From contig JAFAHG010000071.1 of the NCBI GenBank assembly GCA_019237315.1, positions 1-32,506 of the forward strand: 32,506 nucleotides of DNA. Direction: 5' to 3'. The first letter of the stretch is position 1; each line of letters begins with the position of its first letter. The notes below the pieces were generated by a model. It worked only from the letters and a program-made list of their open reading frames with translations, was not told where the DNA came from and did no database searches. Source of the DNA: Actinomycetota bacterium. GTDB lineage: Bacteria; Actinomycetota; Thermoleophilia; Gaiellales; Gaiellaceae. Of this stretch, positions 16,693 to 25,997 are shown in pieces. Both the position numbers and the translations under genes were made by a program.

Positions 16693-17727
16693 GTGCGCGT
16701 TCTCTCGGTCGTCGGCAACCGGCCGCAGTTCATCAAGTCGGGGCCGCTGTCGATCGCGCTGCGCGAGGCCGGGATCGACGAGGTCGTCGTGCACACGGGG
16801 CAGCACTACGACCGCGAGCTCTCGCAGGTGTTCTTCGACGAGCTCGGGCTCGCCGAGCCGCGCTACCGGCTCGACCTCCACACGGCGGATCCGGCGGCGA
16901 TGGAGCCGGCGATCGCGGAAGCGGTCGCGCGCGAGCGGCCCGACTGGGTCCTCGTGTTCGGCGACACGAACACGACGCTCGCCGGCGCGCAGGCGGCGGG
17001 TGACGTCCCCGTCGCCCACGTCGAGGCGGGCCTGCGCAGCTTCGACCTCTCGATGCCCGAGGAGCGGAACCGGATCGCAGTCGACCGCGTCGCCGAGCTC
17101 CTCCTCTGCCCGGACGAACGCAGCGCGGCGCAACTCGAGGCGGAAGGCGCGCCGGGGCGGCGGGAGGTCGTCGGCGACGTGATGGCCGACGCGGCGCGGA
17201 TCTTCGGCCCGCTCGCGCGCGGGCGCTCGGAGATCCTTGGCCGGCTCGGGGTCGAGCCCGGCCGCTACGTCCTCGCCACGTTGCACCGGGAGGCGAACGT
17301 CACGCAGGTCGACCGGCTGCGCGAGCTCGTCGCCGGGCTCGAGCGGATCGAGGAGCCCGTTGTCTTCCCCGCGCACCCACGAACGCGCGCCGAGCTCGAG
17401 CGGATCGGCGCCCGGATCCCGACCGTCGACCCGCTCGGCTACCTCGACTTCGCCGCGCTCGCGTCGCAGGCGCGGGTGATCGTCACCGACTCGGGCGGAC
17501 TCCAGAAGGAGGCGTACTGGTACGGCATCCCCTGCGTCACCGCGCGCCCGTCGACTGAGTGGGTCGACACGGTCGAGGCGGGCGCCAACGTGCTCGTCGA
17601 CGCCGACCCGGACGAGCTCGTGCGCGCGGTCGAGGCGGCGCACATGCCGGAGCGGCGGCCGCAGCTCTACGGGGACGGTCACGCGAGCGAGCGCGTGGCA
17701 GCCGCTCTGTACCCTAGGCGCCCGTGA
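16693..17727 (+). CDS. wecB: UDP-N-acetylglucosamine 2-epimerase family (WecB, or WbpI-like)
   Basis: VRVLSVVGNRPQFIKSGPLS...HTGQHYDRELSQVFFDELGL...GDTNTTLAGA...HVEAGLRSFDLSMPEERNR...DSGGLQKEAYWYGIPC. GTG start at 16693 (inside the listed ORF 16528..17727). Confidence 0.88.
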   Translation: MRVLSVVGNRPQFIKSGPLSIALREAGIDEVVVHTGQHYDRELSQVFFDELGLAEPRYRLDLHTADPAAMEPAIAEAVARERPDWVLVFGDTNTTLAGAQAAGDVPVAHVEAGLRSFDLSMPEERNRIAVDRVAELLLCPDERSAAQLEAEGAPGRREVVGDVMADAARIFGPLARGRSEILGRLGVEPGRYVLATLHREANVTQVDRLRELVAGLERIEEPVVFPAHPRTRAELERIGARIPTVDPLGYLDFAALASQARVIVTDSGGLQKEAYWYGIPCVTARPSTEWVDTVEAGANVLVDADPDELVRAVEAAHMPERRPQLYGDGHASERVAAALYPRRP

Positions 17728-18989
17728 GCGGAAGCACATGGGACGTCGCCGTCATCGGCGCCGGCTACGTCGGCGTGCCGCTGGCGCAGACCTTCGCCGA
17801 GGTCGACAAGCGCGTCCTCCTCGTCGACGCCGTGCCGGAGCTCGTGGAGGCGCTGAACCGCGGTGAGAGCCACATCGAGGATGTCCCCTCCGAGGCGATC
17901 AAGCCGCACGTCGACTCGGGCCGGATCACGGCGACGCTCGACTACGAGCAGCTCCGCCAGGCCGACGCGATCCTGATCGCCCTGCCGACGCCGCTCACCC
18001 GCCAGCGCGAGCCTGATCTCTCCTACGTCCGCAGCGCCGCGACGCGGCTCGCCACCGTCCTCCGGCCGGGCCACGTCGTCGTCCTCGAGTCGACGACGTA
18101 CCCCGGGACGACGCGCGAGGTGCTGCTGCCGATCCTCGAGGAGGGGAGCGGGCTGAAGGCGGGCGCCGACTTCCACCTCGCGATGTCGCCGGAGCGCGTC
18201 GACCCCGGCCGCACCGACTGGACGACGAAGACGACGCCGAAGATCCTCGGCGGTCTCACGCCCGCGTGCACCGAGGCTGCGGCCGACGTCTACCGCGCCG
18301 CGATCGACACCGTGCACACCGTCTCCACCCCCGAGGCGGCGGAGCTCACGAAGCTGCTCGAGAACATCTTCCGCTCAGTGAACATCGCGCTCGTCAACGA
18401 GCTCGCTCAGCTCTGCGACCGGATGGACATCGACGTGTGGGAGGTGATCGGCGCGGCGGCGACGAAGCCGTTCGGGTTCATGCCGTTCCAGCCGGGGCCG
18501 GGTCTCGGCGGCCACTGCATCCCGCTCGACCCGTACTACCTCTCCTGGAAGGCGCGCGAGTTCGACTTCACGACGCGCTTCATCGAGCTCGCCGGCGAGG
18601 TCAACAACAACATGCCGTACTTCTGCCGCTCGGTGATCTCGCAGGCGATGAACCACGGGCTGCAGCGCTCGCTCTCCGGGTCGCGCGTCCTGATCCTCGG
18701 CGTCGCCTACAAGGCCGACATCGGCGACACGCGCGAGACGCCGGCCGAGAAGCTCGTGCACCTGCTGCGGAACGCCGGCGTCGAGGTCGCCTACCACGAC
18801 CCGCACGTACCGGAGTTCGACGGCATGCGCTGCGCCGCGCTCGAGCCCGACGCGTACGACTGCGTCGCCATCGTCACCGCGCATTCGGCGGTCGACTACG
18901 CGGACGTGGTGCGTCGCGCGAAGGTCGTCGTCGACTTCCGCAACGCGACGCGCGGGCTCGAGGACCACGGCAAGGTCTGGAAGCTGTGA
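17724..18989 (+). CDS. Nucleotide sugar (UDP-HexNAc) 6-dehydrogenase
   Basis: VAVIGAGYVGVPLAQTFAEVDKRV...ESTTYPGTTREVLLPIL...ELTKLLENIFRSVNIALVNELAQL...GPGLGGHCIPLDPYYLSWKA...ILGVAYKADIGDTRETPA. Confidence 0.9.
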   Translation: MSGSTWDVAVIGAGYVGVPLAQTFAEVDKRVLLVDAVPELVEALNRGESHIEDVPSEAIKPHVDSGRITATLDYEQLRQADAILIALPTPLTRQREPDLSYVRSAATRLATVLRPGHVVVLESTTYPGTTREVLLPILEEGSGLKAGADFHLAMSPERVDPGRTDWTTKTTPKILGGLTPACTEAAADVYRAAIDTVHTVSTPEAAELTKLLENIFRSVNIALVNELAQLCDRMDIDVWEVIGAAATKPFGFMPFQPGPGLGGHCIPLDPYYLSWKAREFDFTTRFIELAGEVNNNMPYFCRSVISQAMNHGLQRSLSGSRVLILGVAYKADIGDTRETPAEKLVHLLRNAGVEVAYHDPHVPEFDGMRCAALEPDAYDCVAIVTAHSAVDYADVVRRAKVVVDFRNATRGLEDHGKVWKL

Positions 18990-19945
18990 ACGTCGGGTTG
19001 GCGGGCCTCGGCTACTGGGGCCCGAACCTGGCGCGCAACTTCGCCGAGCTCGCCGACCTGACCGTCCTCTGCGACGTCAGCGAGGAACGCCGCGCCGAGT
19101 TCGCGGGGCGCTACCCGGACGTGCGCGTGACGGGCGACTTCGACGAGCTGCTCGCGAGCGACGTCGACGCGGTCGTGATCGCGACGCCGGTTCCGACGCA
19201 CTACGAGCTCGCCAAGCGCGCGCTCGAAGCCGGCAAGCACGTGCTCGTCGAGAAGCCGCCTGCGATGCGGGCCGCCGAGATGGACGAGTTGGTCGAGATC
19301 GCGGCGGCGAGCGACCTGACGCTGATGCCGGGCCACCTGCTCCTCTACCACCCCGGGGTCGTGAAGCTGAAGCAGCTGATCGACGCGGGCGAGCTCGGCG
19401 ACGTGCTGACGATCTACGCGAACCGCCAGAACCTGGGAATCGTGCGCGTGAACGAGAACGCGCTCTGGTCGCTCGGCGTCCACGACCTGTCGGTGATCCT
19501 CTACCTGCTCGACGAGGAGCCGTCCGAGGCGGTCGCGCACGGCAACGCGTTCCTCACGCCCGGCGTCGAGGACGTCGTCTTCTGCTTCCTGCGCTTCCCG
19601 TCGGGGAGGATCGCGCACATGCACCTCTCCTGGCTCGACCCGCACAAGATGCGCCGGATCACCGTCGTCGGACGCGAGAAGATGGTCGTGTTCGACGACA
19701 TGGAGCTCGAGCGCAAGGTGACCGTGTACGAGAAGGCACCGTGGAAGCGTGCGGAGACCTACGGCGAGTGGCAGACGCGGAGCGGCGACATCTACATCCC
19801 GAAGATCGAGACGTCGGAGCCGCTGCGGCTCGAGTGCCAGCACTTCCTGCGGCTCGTCGAGGGCGACGGTGACCGCGGCAAGGTCGCGCGCGACGGCGCG
19901 ATGGTCGTGCGCGCGCTCGAGCAGCTGCAGGACTCGCTTGGCTGA
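18986..19945 (+). CDS. Gfo/Idh/MocA family oxidoreductase (WbpB/WlbA-like)
   Basis: VNVGLAGLGYWGPNLARNFAELADLTVLCDVSEERRAEFAGRYPDV...ATPVPTHYELAKRALEAGKHVLVEKPPAM; GTGA overlap with the upstream gene. Confidence 0.88.
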   Translation: MNVGLAGLGYWGPNLARNFAELADLTVLCDVSEERRAEFAGRYPDVRVTGDFDELLASDVDAVVIATPVPTHYELAKRALEAGKHVLVEKPPAMRAAEMDELVEIAAASDLTLMPGHLLLYHPGVVKLKQLIDAGELGDVLTIYANRQNLGIVRVNENALWSLGVHDLSVILYLLDEEPSEAVAHGNAFLTPGVEDVVFCFLRFPSGRIAHMHLSWLDPHKMRRITVVGREKMVVFDDMELERKVTVYEKAPWKRAETYGEWQTRSGDIYIPKIETSEPLRLECQHFLRLVEGDGDRGKVARDGAMVVRALEQLQDSLG

Positions 19946-20576
19946 GATCCACCCGACCGCCGTCGTGCACGAGGGAACGGTGCTCGGCGAGGGCGTGCGC
20001 GTGCTCGAGTACGCAGTCGTCGGCAAGCAGCCCGTGCTCGGACGCAAGTCGACCGCGAAGCGCGAGCCGTTGCAGCCTGTGACCGTCGGTGACAACACGG
20101 TGATCTCGACCGGCGCCGTCGTCTTCGCAGGATCGTCGATCGGCGCGGGGTGCATCGTCGGCGACCAGGCATGCGTGCGAGAGCGCGTGACGCTCGCCGA
20201 CGATGTCGTCGTCGGACGCGGCTCACTGGTGGAGAACGACACGACGATCGGCAGCGGCACGCGCATCCAGGCGGACGCGTACATCACCGCGTACTCGACG
20301 CTCGAGGAGAACGTCTTCATCGCGCCGTGCGTCGTGACGACGAACGACAACTTCATGGGCCGAACCGAGCGGCGGCTCGAGCGGATGAAGGGCCCGACGA
20401 TCCGCCGCGGCGCACGCGTCGGCGGCGGCGCCGTCCTCTGTCCGGGGATCGAAGTCGGCGAGGAGGCGTTCGTGGGCGCCGGCGCTGTCGTCGTACGCGA
20501 CGTTCCCCCGCGCGTGGTCGTGGTCGGAAATCCGGCGCGCGTGCTGCGCGACGTTCCCTCCGAAGAGCTCCTCTAG
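19938..20576 (+). CDS. Left-handed beta-helix (hexapeptide-repeat) N-acyltransferase, WbpD/WlbB-like
   Basis: TTG start at 19938 (LAEIHPTAVVHEGTVLGEGVRVLEYAVVGKQP); repeated [IV]G-type hexapeptides; TNDNFMGRTERRLERMKGPTIRRGARVGGGAVLCPGIEVGEEAFVGAGAVVVRDVP. Confidence 0.85.
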   Translation: MAEIHPTAVVHEGTVLGEGVRVLEYAVVGKQPVLGRKSTAKREPLQPVTVGDNTVISTGAVVFAGSSIGAGCIVGDQACVRERVTLADDVVVGRGSLVENDTTIGSGTRIQADAYITAYSTLEENVFIAPCVVTTNDNFMGRTERRLERMKGPTIRRGARVGGGAVLCPGIEVGEEAFVGAGAVVVRDVPPRVVVVGNPARVLRDVPSEELL

Positions 20577-22030
20577 ACGCCCGTCTGCCGCGTCGCAACG
20601 GCGAGGTGGTACTGCACCGGCATGTACGTGCCGTGCAAGAGCTTCACCTCGATGTAGTACGTCCCGTAGACGGGGGCGGTGTACGCGATGCGCTGCTGCG
20701 ATCCGACCGCGAGCGCGCGGGCGGCTTCGTTCCGGAGCGGCGGGTGGCTGCCGTTCACGTCCTGCGTCCCGGGCTTCCAGAGCACGACCGTCGTCTGCGC
20801 GGCCTGCAACGGACTCAGTCGCACGAAGATGCGCTCGCCCTGCCGGAGGGCGATCGAGTAGACGTCGACCTGGTCGTCCCAGTAGTCGAGCGTGGCCGTG
20901 ATCGTGCGCGGCGGCCCGAAATGGATCGCCCAGGTGCCGGCGTTGTCGTTCGGCTCGTGCGCGTCGGCCGGCGGCAGCACGCCTTTCTCGAGCGCGGTGA
21001 CGGCCGCGGCGACGTCGAGGTAGCCCCAGCCGCTGAACGCGTCGCGGCCGCGGGTGCACAGCGAGCACCCGGTCGCAGGCGTCGCGTCTCGTGCCGTGCG
21101 CTCGAGCAGCCACGCGACCTGGTCGGGCCTCAGCGACGGGTCGACACCGAGGAGGAGCGCCGCCGCCGCCGAGACCTGCGGCGCTGCGAACGACGTGCCG
21201 ATCGCGTTGCGGAACTCGTACGGGCCGCAGTCCGAGTACGGGCCGTCGGGGCACGGGCCGCTCTTCGTGTCGAGCAGGTTGCGCGGCACCGTCGAGAAGA
21301 TCGCCGTCCCCGGCGCCACGAGATCGACGTACGCGGCGTCGCGGTTCGAGAACGTCGGCACGTCGCCGGTGCGGCCGTATGCGCCGACCCCGATCACGTG
21401 TGGTAGCGCCGCGGGATAGTCGGCGTAGCGCCACGGGGTCGACGGCGACTCCTCGCCGTTCCCGACCGCGGCAACGACGACCGCGCCGTGCGCGTATGCG
21501 TACTGCACGGCACCTTGCTCGAGCGCCGAGTACGTGTCGAGTTGCGGGTCTTCGGGGTCGCGCACGCCGCCGAGGCTCAGGTTGATGACGCGCGCGCCGT
21601 TGTCGACGGCCCAGCGGATCGCGTCGATCTCGCCCTGAAGCGACACGGAGCCGTCGGGCTTCACGACCTTCGCGACGAGGAGTTGTGCGTTGAACGCGAG
21701 ACCCGCGATACCGAGGCCATTCCCGGGGTCGGCCGCGATCTCGCCGGCGACGAAGGTGCCGTGGCCGTCGGAGTCGTGTTGCCACGACCCACCCACGAAG
21801 CTCTCGCCGCCGGCAATGCGTCCCGCGAACTCCGGGTGGCGGTAGTCGATGCCGGAGTCGACGATCGCAACCTTCACGGTCGCGAGCGGCGGCTGCGTCG
21901 CCCAGTAGCTCCACGCCTTGTCGGCGGCGAGGTACCACTGCTTCGCGACGAGCGGGTCCGTGCTGTCGAATGCAGCGGCGGGTCCGGCGCCGAGAAGCAC
22001 CGCGAGGGCGACGAGTGCGAGCGCTCTCAC
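20573..22030 (-). CDS. Secreted S8 family serine peptidase (subtilase)
   Basis: GTG start at 22030, signal peptide VRALALVALAVLLGAGPAAA; catalytic motifs VAIVDSGID, DGHGTFVAGEIA, GTSFAAPQVSAAAALL; C-terminal beta-rich domain. Confidence 0.9.
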   Translation of the reverse strand: MRALALVALAVLLGAGPAAAFDSTDPLVAKQWYLAADKAWSYWATQPPLATVKVAIVDSGIDYRHPEFAGRIAGGESFVGGSWQHDSDGHGTFVAGEIAADPGNGLGIAGLAFNAQLLVAKVVKPDGSVSLQGEIDAIRWAVDNGARVINLSLGGVRDPEDPQLDTYSALEQGAVQYAYAHGAVVVAAVGNGEESPSTPWRYADYPAALPHVIGVGAYGRTGDVPTFSNRDAAYVDLVAPGTAIFSTVPRNLLDTKSGPCPDGPYSDCGPYEFRNAIGTSFAAPQVSAAAALLLGVDPSLRPDQVAWLLERTARDATPATGCSLCTRGRDAFSGWGYLDVAAAVTALEKGVLPPADAHEPNDNAGTWAIHFGPPRTITATLDYWDDQVDVYSIALRQGERIFVRLSPLQAAQTTVVLWKPGTQDVNGSHPPLRNEAARALAVGSQQRIAYTAPVYGTYYIEVKLLHGTYMPVQYHLAVATRQTGV

Positions 22031-23868
22031 GGAACCGAGAGGAGCGGCGAGACCCCCGGCGACAGGCCGTGCCCGGGTGCGCAGCGGATGCGGTACGAGC
22101 CGGTCGTCAGCTGCGCCGGAAGGGTGAACGCGCCGGTCGGGTCGGTCGTGCCGGTCGCGACCGTGCTCCAGCTCTTCCCCTCCTGGACCTGCAGCTGGAT
22201 CGCGGCGCCCGCCAGCAGCGGCTGCACGGTTCCCTGGACCGCGCCCGTGGCGACGGTCGCCTGGACGGCGGGGACAACGGTCGCCATCACGAGACCGGCG
22301 TGCAGGTTCGCGGCCGTCAACCGGTACTGCGTCGTCAGCTCGGGATCGACCGAGACCGAGAACGCGCCGCTCGAATCGGGCACCACCTGCTCGACGCTCT
22401 GCCACGTCCCGCCGGCGGGACGTTGTTCGAGGACGACGTCGTCGACGCCGCGCGCGATCCCCGTCAGCGTGACCGGGCTGCCGTACGTGACCGGCGCGGT
22501 CAGCGGGTCGAGCCCGAGCCAGCCGACGGTGAACCACGTCGAGCGCAGGCCGAGGGCGCTCCGCAGCTGTCCGCCCGTGACGACGACCTGCGACTCGGAG
22601 CCGATCGCCGTCACCTTGCCGACGCGTCCCGACGGGCTCGGCGCGGTCTGCAGGTCGAGCAGCTGCTGCCCCTTCAACCCGAGCACCTTCGCGACGACGT
22701 TCGCGTCGTAGAGGACCGGTCCCCAGTCGTGATAGGTCGCGTAGGTGTCGTACGGGTCCGGAACCGAGACGAGGTACGGGACGGCCTTGCCGAACGCCTC
22801 GGCGGCCGACACCGTGCGCCCGCCGGTGCTCGAGGAGAAGTACGTCGTCGCGATCGCGCCGTTGTACAGCACGACCTGGTGAATGGTGTCCTGCACCGCC
22901 TGGTCACCCTGCGGTGTCTCCGCCGCGATGCCGCCGTACACCTGGCTGCGCGTGTCGCCGTAGAGGTCGAAGTTGCTCGCGGTGACCACGGTGGTGAGTT
23001 GCGCCAGCGCATAGGAGCGCGCGGCGACGGCCTGCGCCATGAGCGCCTGGATCGGCCAGTTCGACGGCGACTCGGAGGGGACGACGCCCTGCAGGTAGAG
23101 CTCGACGCCGACGACGTTCACGACCTGCAGCTTGCCGTCGACGAGGATCACCTTCATGCGGCCGCGGTAAGCGCTCGTTCCGAGCTCGAGCGGTGACGTG
23201 CCGGCTTCGAAGACGAGCGGCGAGACGAGCTGCTGCCCGTTCACGAGAAGCGACGCGGGGACGACGAGCTCGCCCGCCGGCAGCGAGACGATCGTCCCCG
23301 CTCCGTCGACGACACGCCACGGCGCGGCGGACTGCAGCGTGACGCGCTTCTTGCCGTCGGCGAGGAGCACGCGCACCGTCGCACCCGGCGCGGTGCCGAG
23401 CGTGGTGCCCGGGTAGTAGTGCGCGAGGATCTTGTCGTACGTCCAGCCGTGTAGCGCGTAGCCGTACGCGCCCCACTGGCCCATGCCGACGCCGTGGCCC
23501 CAGCCGTGGCCGCTGAAGACGACGGTGCTCGCGGCGGTGCTCGTCGTCACGGCGGGAGGAGGCGGCGGAAGCGCCGTGGTCGTCGTCGTGCTCGCCGACG
23601 TCGTCGTGGGGGTCGTCGTGGTCGTCGCCACCGTCGTGACGAGCAGGGGCGCGGGCTTCACGGCGGTCGTCGTGGTGGCCGGCGCCGTCGTCGTCGTCGC
23701 CGCGAGCGTCGAGGTCGTCGACGACGTGGCGGCCGTCGTCGTGGTCGGGGTCGTCGACGAGGTCGTGGGGCCGTCGGCGAGCGTCGGCGAGGCAGCGCAT
23801 CCAAGCGCGAGAACCGCGAGTGCGGCAGGGAGACGCGCGCGCCGAAGCACCTCCGGCCACCGTAGCAA
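22027..23868 (-). CDS. SpoIID/LytB-domain secreted protein with Thr-rich N-terminal stalk
   Basis: Signal-like N-terminus ARLPAALAVLALGCAASPTLA; long Thr-rich region; FSGHGWGHGVGMGQWGAYGYALHGWTYDKILAHYYPGT; VVPSESPSNWPIQALMAQAVAARSYAL; C-terminal Ig-like repeats. TTG start uncertain. Confidence 0.87.
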   Translation of the reverse strand: MLRWPEVLRRARLPAALAVLALGCAASPTLADGPTTSSTTPTTTTAATSSTTSTLAATTTTAPATTTTAVKPAPLLVTTVATTTTTPTTTSASTTTTTALPPPPPAVTTSTAASTVVFSGHGWGHGVGMGQWGAYGYALHGWTYDKILAHYYPGTTLGTAPGATVRVLLADGKKRVTLQSAAPWRVVDGAGTIVSLPAGELVVPASLLVNGQQLVSPLVFEAGTSPLELGTSAYRGRMKVILVDGKLQVVNVVGVELYLQGVVPSESPSNWPIQALMAQAVAARSYALAQLTTVVTASNFDLYGDTRSQVYGGIAAETPQGDQAVQDTIHQVVLYNGAIATTYFSSSTGGRTVSAAEAFGKAVPYLVSVPDPYDTYATYHDWGPVLYDANVVAKVLGLKGQQLLDLQTAPSPSGRVGKVTAIGSESQVVVTGGQLRSALGLRSTWFTVGWLGLDPLTAPVTYGSPVTLTGIARGVDDVVLEQRPAGGTWQSVEQVVPDSSGAFSVSVDPELTTQYRLTAANLHAGLVMATVVPAVQATVATGAVQGTVQPLLAGAAIQLQVQEGKSWSTVATGTTDPTGAFTLPAQLTTGSYRIRCAPGHGLSPGVSPLLSVP

Positions 23869-23886
23869 CCGGTCCTGAAGACGCTG

Positions 23887-24879
23887 TTAGGGAGAAAGGC
23901 GGGCTGCGTACTGCTGCTCGTAGTAGGCGCGGTACTCGCCCGACTTGAGCGGCTCCCACCATTCGCGGTGCCCGCGGTACCAGGCGACCGTCTCCTCGAG
24001 GCCGCCGCCGTCGAACGAGTGCTTCGGGGACCAGCCGAGCGCGCGGAGCTTCGAGGAGTCGAGTGCGTAGCGGCGGTCGTGGCCGGGCCTGTCCGCGACG
24101 TGCTGGACGAGGTCGGGGTTCGCGCCCGTCAGGTCCAGGATGCGCCGGACGACGTCCATGTTCTCCCGTTCCTGACCGCTCACGTTGTAGATCTCGCCGG
24201 ACGCTCCCGCACGCAGGACGAGCTCGATCGCCGCACAGTGGTCCTCGACGTGCAGCCACTCGCGGCGCTGGCGTCCGTCGCCGTACACCGGCAGCGGCTG
24301 CCCGTCGAACGCGTTCGTGATGAAGAGCGGCAGGAACTTCTCCGGGTACTGATGCGAGCCGTACGTGTTCGCACCGCGCGTGATCAGGGCGTCGACGCCG
24401 AACGTGCGCACGTACGCGACGACCTGCAGGTCACCGCCGGCTTTCGACGCGGAGTACGGACTCGACGGACGGAGCGGAGACTCCTCCGTGCACGCGGGCG
24501 CACCAAGCGGAACGTCGCCGTACACCTCGTCGGTCGAGACGTGCACCATGCGCAGCTTGTTGTGGCGCGCGTGCTCGAGCAGCACCTGCGCTCCCATCAC
24601 GTCGGTGCGGATGAACTCCGCGGGCCCGAGGATCGACCGGTCGACGTGCGACTCCGCGGCGAAGTTGACTATCGCCTCGCAACCCGCGGCGGCTTCGGCG
24701 ACGGCGCGGGGGTCGGCGATGTCGCCCTGGTGGAACTCGTGCGCGACGTCCTCGAGGTTCGCGCGGTTCCCCGCGTAGGTCAGGCGGTCGAGGACGACCA
24801 CCTCCTCGCCCTGCGCGGCGAGCCGCCGCGCAAAGTGCGAGCCGATGAATCCGGCGCCGCCGGTGACCAGGATGCGCAT
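23887..24879 (-). CDS. rfbB: dTDP-glucose 4,6-dehydratase
   Basis: MRILVTGGAGFIGSHFARRL...NFAAESHVDRSI...VHVSTDEVYGD...YSASKAGGDLQVVAYVRTFGVDALITRGANTYGSHQYPEKFLPLFI. Confidence 0.93.
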   Translation of the reverse strand: MRILVTGGAGFIGSHFARRLAAQGEEVVVLDRLTYAGNRANLEDVAHEFHQGDIADPRAVAEAAAGCEAIVNFAAESHVDRSILGPAEFIRTDVMGAQVLLEHARHNKLRMVHVSTDEVYGDVPLGAPACTEESPLRPSSPYSASKAGGDLQVVAYVRTFGVDALITRGANTYGSHQYPEKFLPLFITNAFDGQPLPVYGDGRQRREWLHVEDHCAAIELVLRAGASGEIYNVSGQERENMDVVRRILDLTGANPDLVQHVADRPGHDRRYALDSSKLRALGWSPKHSFDGGGLEETVAWYRGHREWWEPLKSGEYRAYYEQQYAARLSP

Positions 24880-24881
24880 GC

Positions 24882-25598
24882 CTACACCGTAACGACGAGC
24901 CCGTCGCGGGCGAGGTCGACGCCGTCCGCCGGAAGCTCCGCCGGGCGGTGGGTCACGAGGAGCCTCCTTGCGCCCGACCGCGCGAACGCCGCGAGGGCTT
25001 CGTCGAGCGCGAGGTGGCCGCGCAGCTCGCCGTCGAGACCGCCGCGCGCGAGCGTCGCCTCGCAGACGAAGAGGTCGGCATCACGGGCGGCCTCGGCGAG
25101 CGCCTCGCTCGGCCCCGAGTCGCCCGAGTACGAAAGCGTGCGATCGCCTTCGACGCGGAACGCATAGGCCTCGAGGCTGTAGTGCGGCACGCGCGTCGCG
25201 GTCACGGCGAGGCCGCCCGCCTCGAACGGCCTTCCGGGCTCGTACTCCGCGAGGTCGAACGTGCGCTCGAACATGTCGGGGAAGCCGAGCAATTCGCCGA
25301 AGTCCCGCAACGTCTCCCGCCCGCGCGGCGGGACGAACAACCGCGGCCGCCCGGGCGCCTCCTCGCGCTTCTCGAGGTACGACGCCCCCCACACCCACGG
25401 CACGAGGTCGCCCCAGTGGTCGAGGTGGAAGTGCGTGAGCGCGATCGCGTCGAGATCCGGCCAGATGCGGCCTTCGCGCAGCCGTGCGAGAACGCCGGGG
25501 CCGCAGTCGAGGAGCAACCGCTCGTCGACGAGGTACCCGGAGTGCGCGCCGCCGGGATTCGGCCAGGCCGGCGAGCAGCCGACGACGGTGAGCTTCAC
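24882..25598 (-). CDS. MBL-fold metallo-hydrolase (RNase Z-like)
   Basis: MKLTVVGCSPAWPNPGGAHSGYLV...ALTHFHLDHWGDLVPW...SYSGDSGPSEALAEAARDADLFVCEATL...LLVTHRP. Confidence 0.88.
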   Translation of the reverse strand: MKLTVVGCSPAWPNPGGAHSGYLVDERLLLDCGPGVLARLREGRIWPDLDAIALTHFHLDHWGDLVPWVWGASYLEKREEAPGRPRLFVPPRGRETLRDFGELLGFPDMFERTFDLAEYEPGRPFEAGGLAVTATRVPHYSLEAYAFRVEGDRTLSYSGDSGPSEALAEAARDADLFVCEATLARGGLDGELRGHLALDEALAAFARSGARRLLVTHRPAELPADGVDLARDGLVVTV

Positions 25599-25997
25599 TC
25601 AGCGGCTGCTGAGGAGGCGGGCCATCGCCTGCAGCAGCTTCCAGGCGATCGTCCCGTTGCGTTCGACGATCGGCCGGAACGCCCACGACGTGATCCCGTA
25701 GCAGTGCAGCTCGGTCTCGGCGGTGACGGTCGCCGTGCGCGGCGCGTCGGCGATCAACGCGATCTCGCCGAAGTAGTCGCCGGGCCCGAGCGTGCGCACC
25801 TCGCCGCCGTCGACCGAGACCTTCGCGGTCCCCTCGGCGATGACGAAGAACCCGACGCCGCCCTCCCCCTGCGTGACGACCTCGTGGCCCGGCGCGAACG
25901 TGAACTCCTTGGTCGCCCCGGCGACGTCGCGGAGCTCGCCCTTGTCGAGGTCGCGGAAGAGATCGACCTTCGCGAGCAATTCGGTCGGCGCGGCCAT
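25599..25997 (-). CDS. Cyclic nucleotide-binding (Crp/cNMP fold) domain protein, no HTH
   Basis: MAAPTELLAKVDLFRDLDKGELRDVAGATKEFTFAPGHEVVTQGEGGVGFFVIAEGTAKVSVDGGEVRTLGPGDYFGEIALIADAPRTATVTAETELHCYGI; ends shortly after the domain. Confidence 0.88.
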   Translation of the reverse strand: MAAPTELLAKVDLFRDLDKGELRDVAGATKEFTFAPGHEVVTQGEGGVGFFVIAEGTAKVSVDGGEVRTLGPGDYFGEIALIADAPRTATVTAETELHCYGITSWAFRPIVERNGTIAWKLLQAMARLLSSR

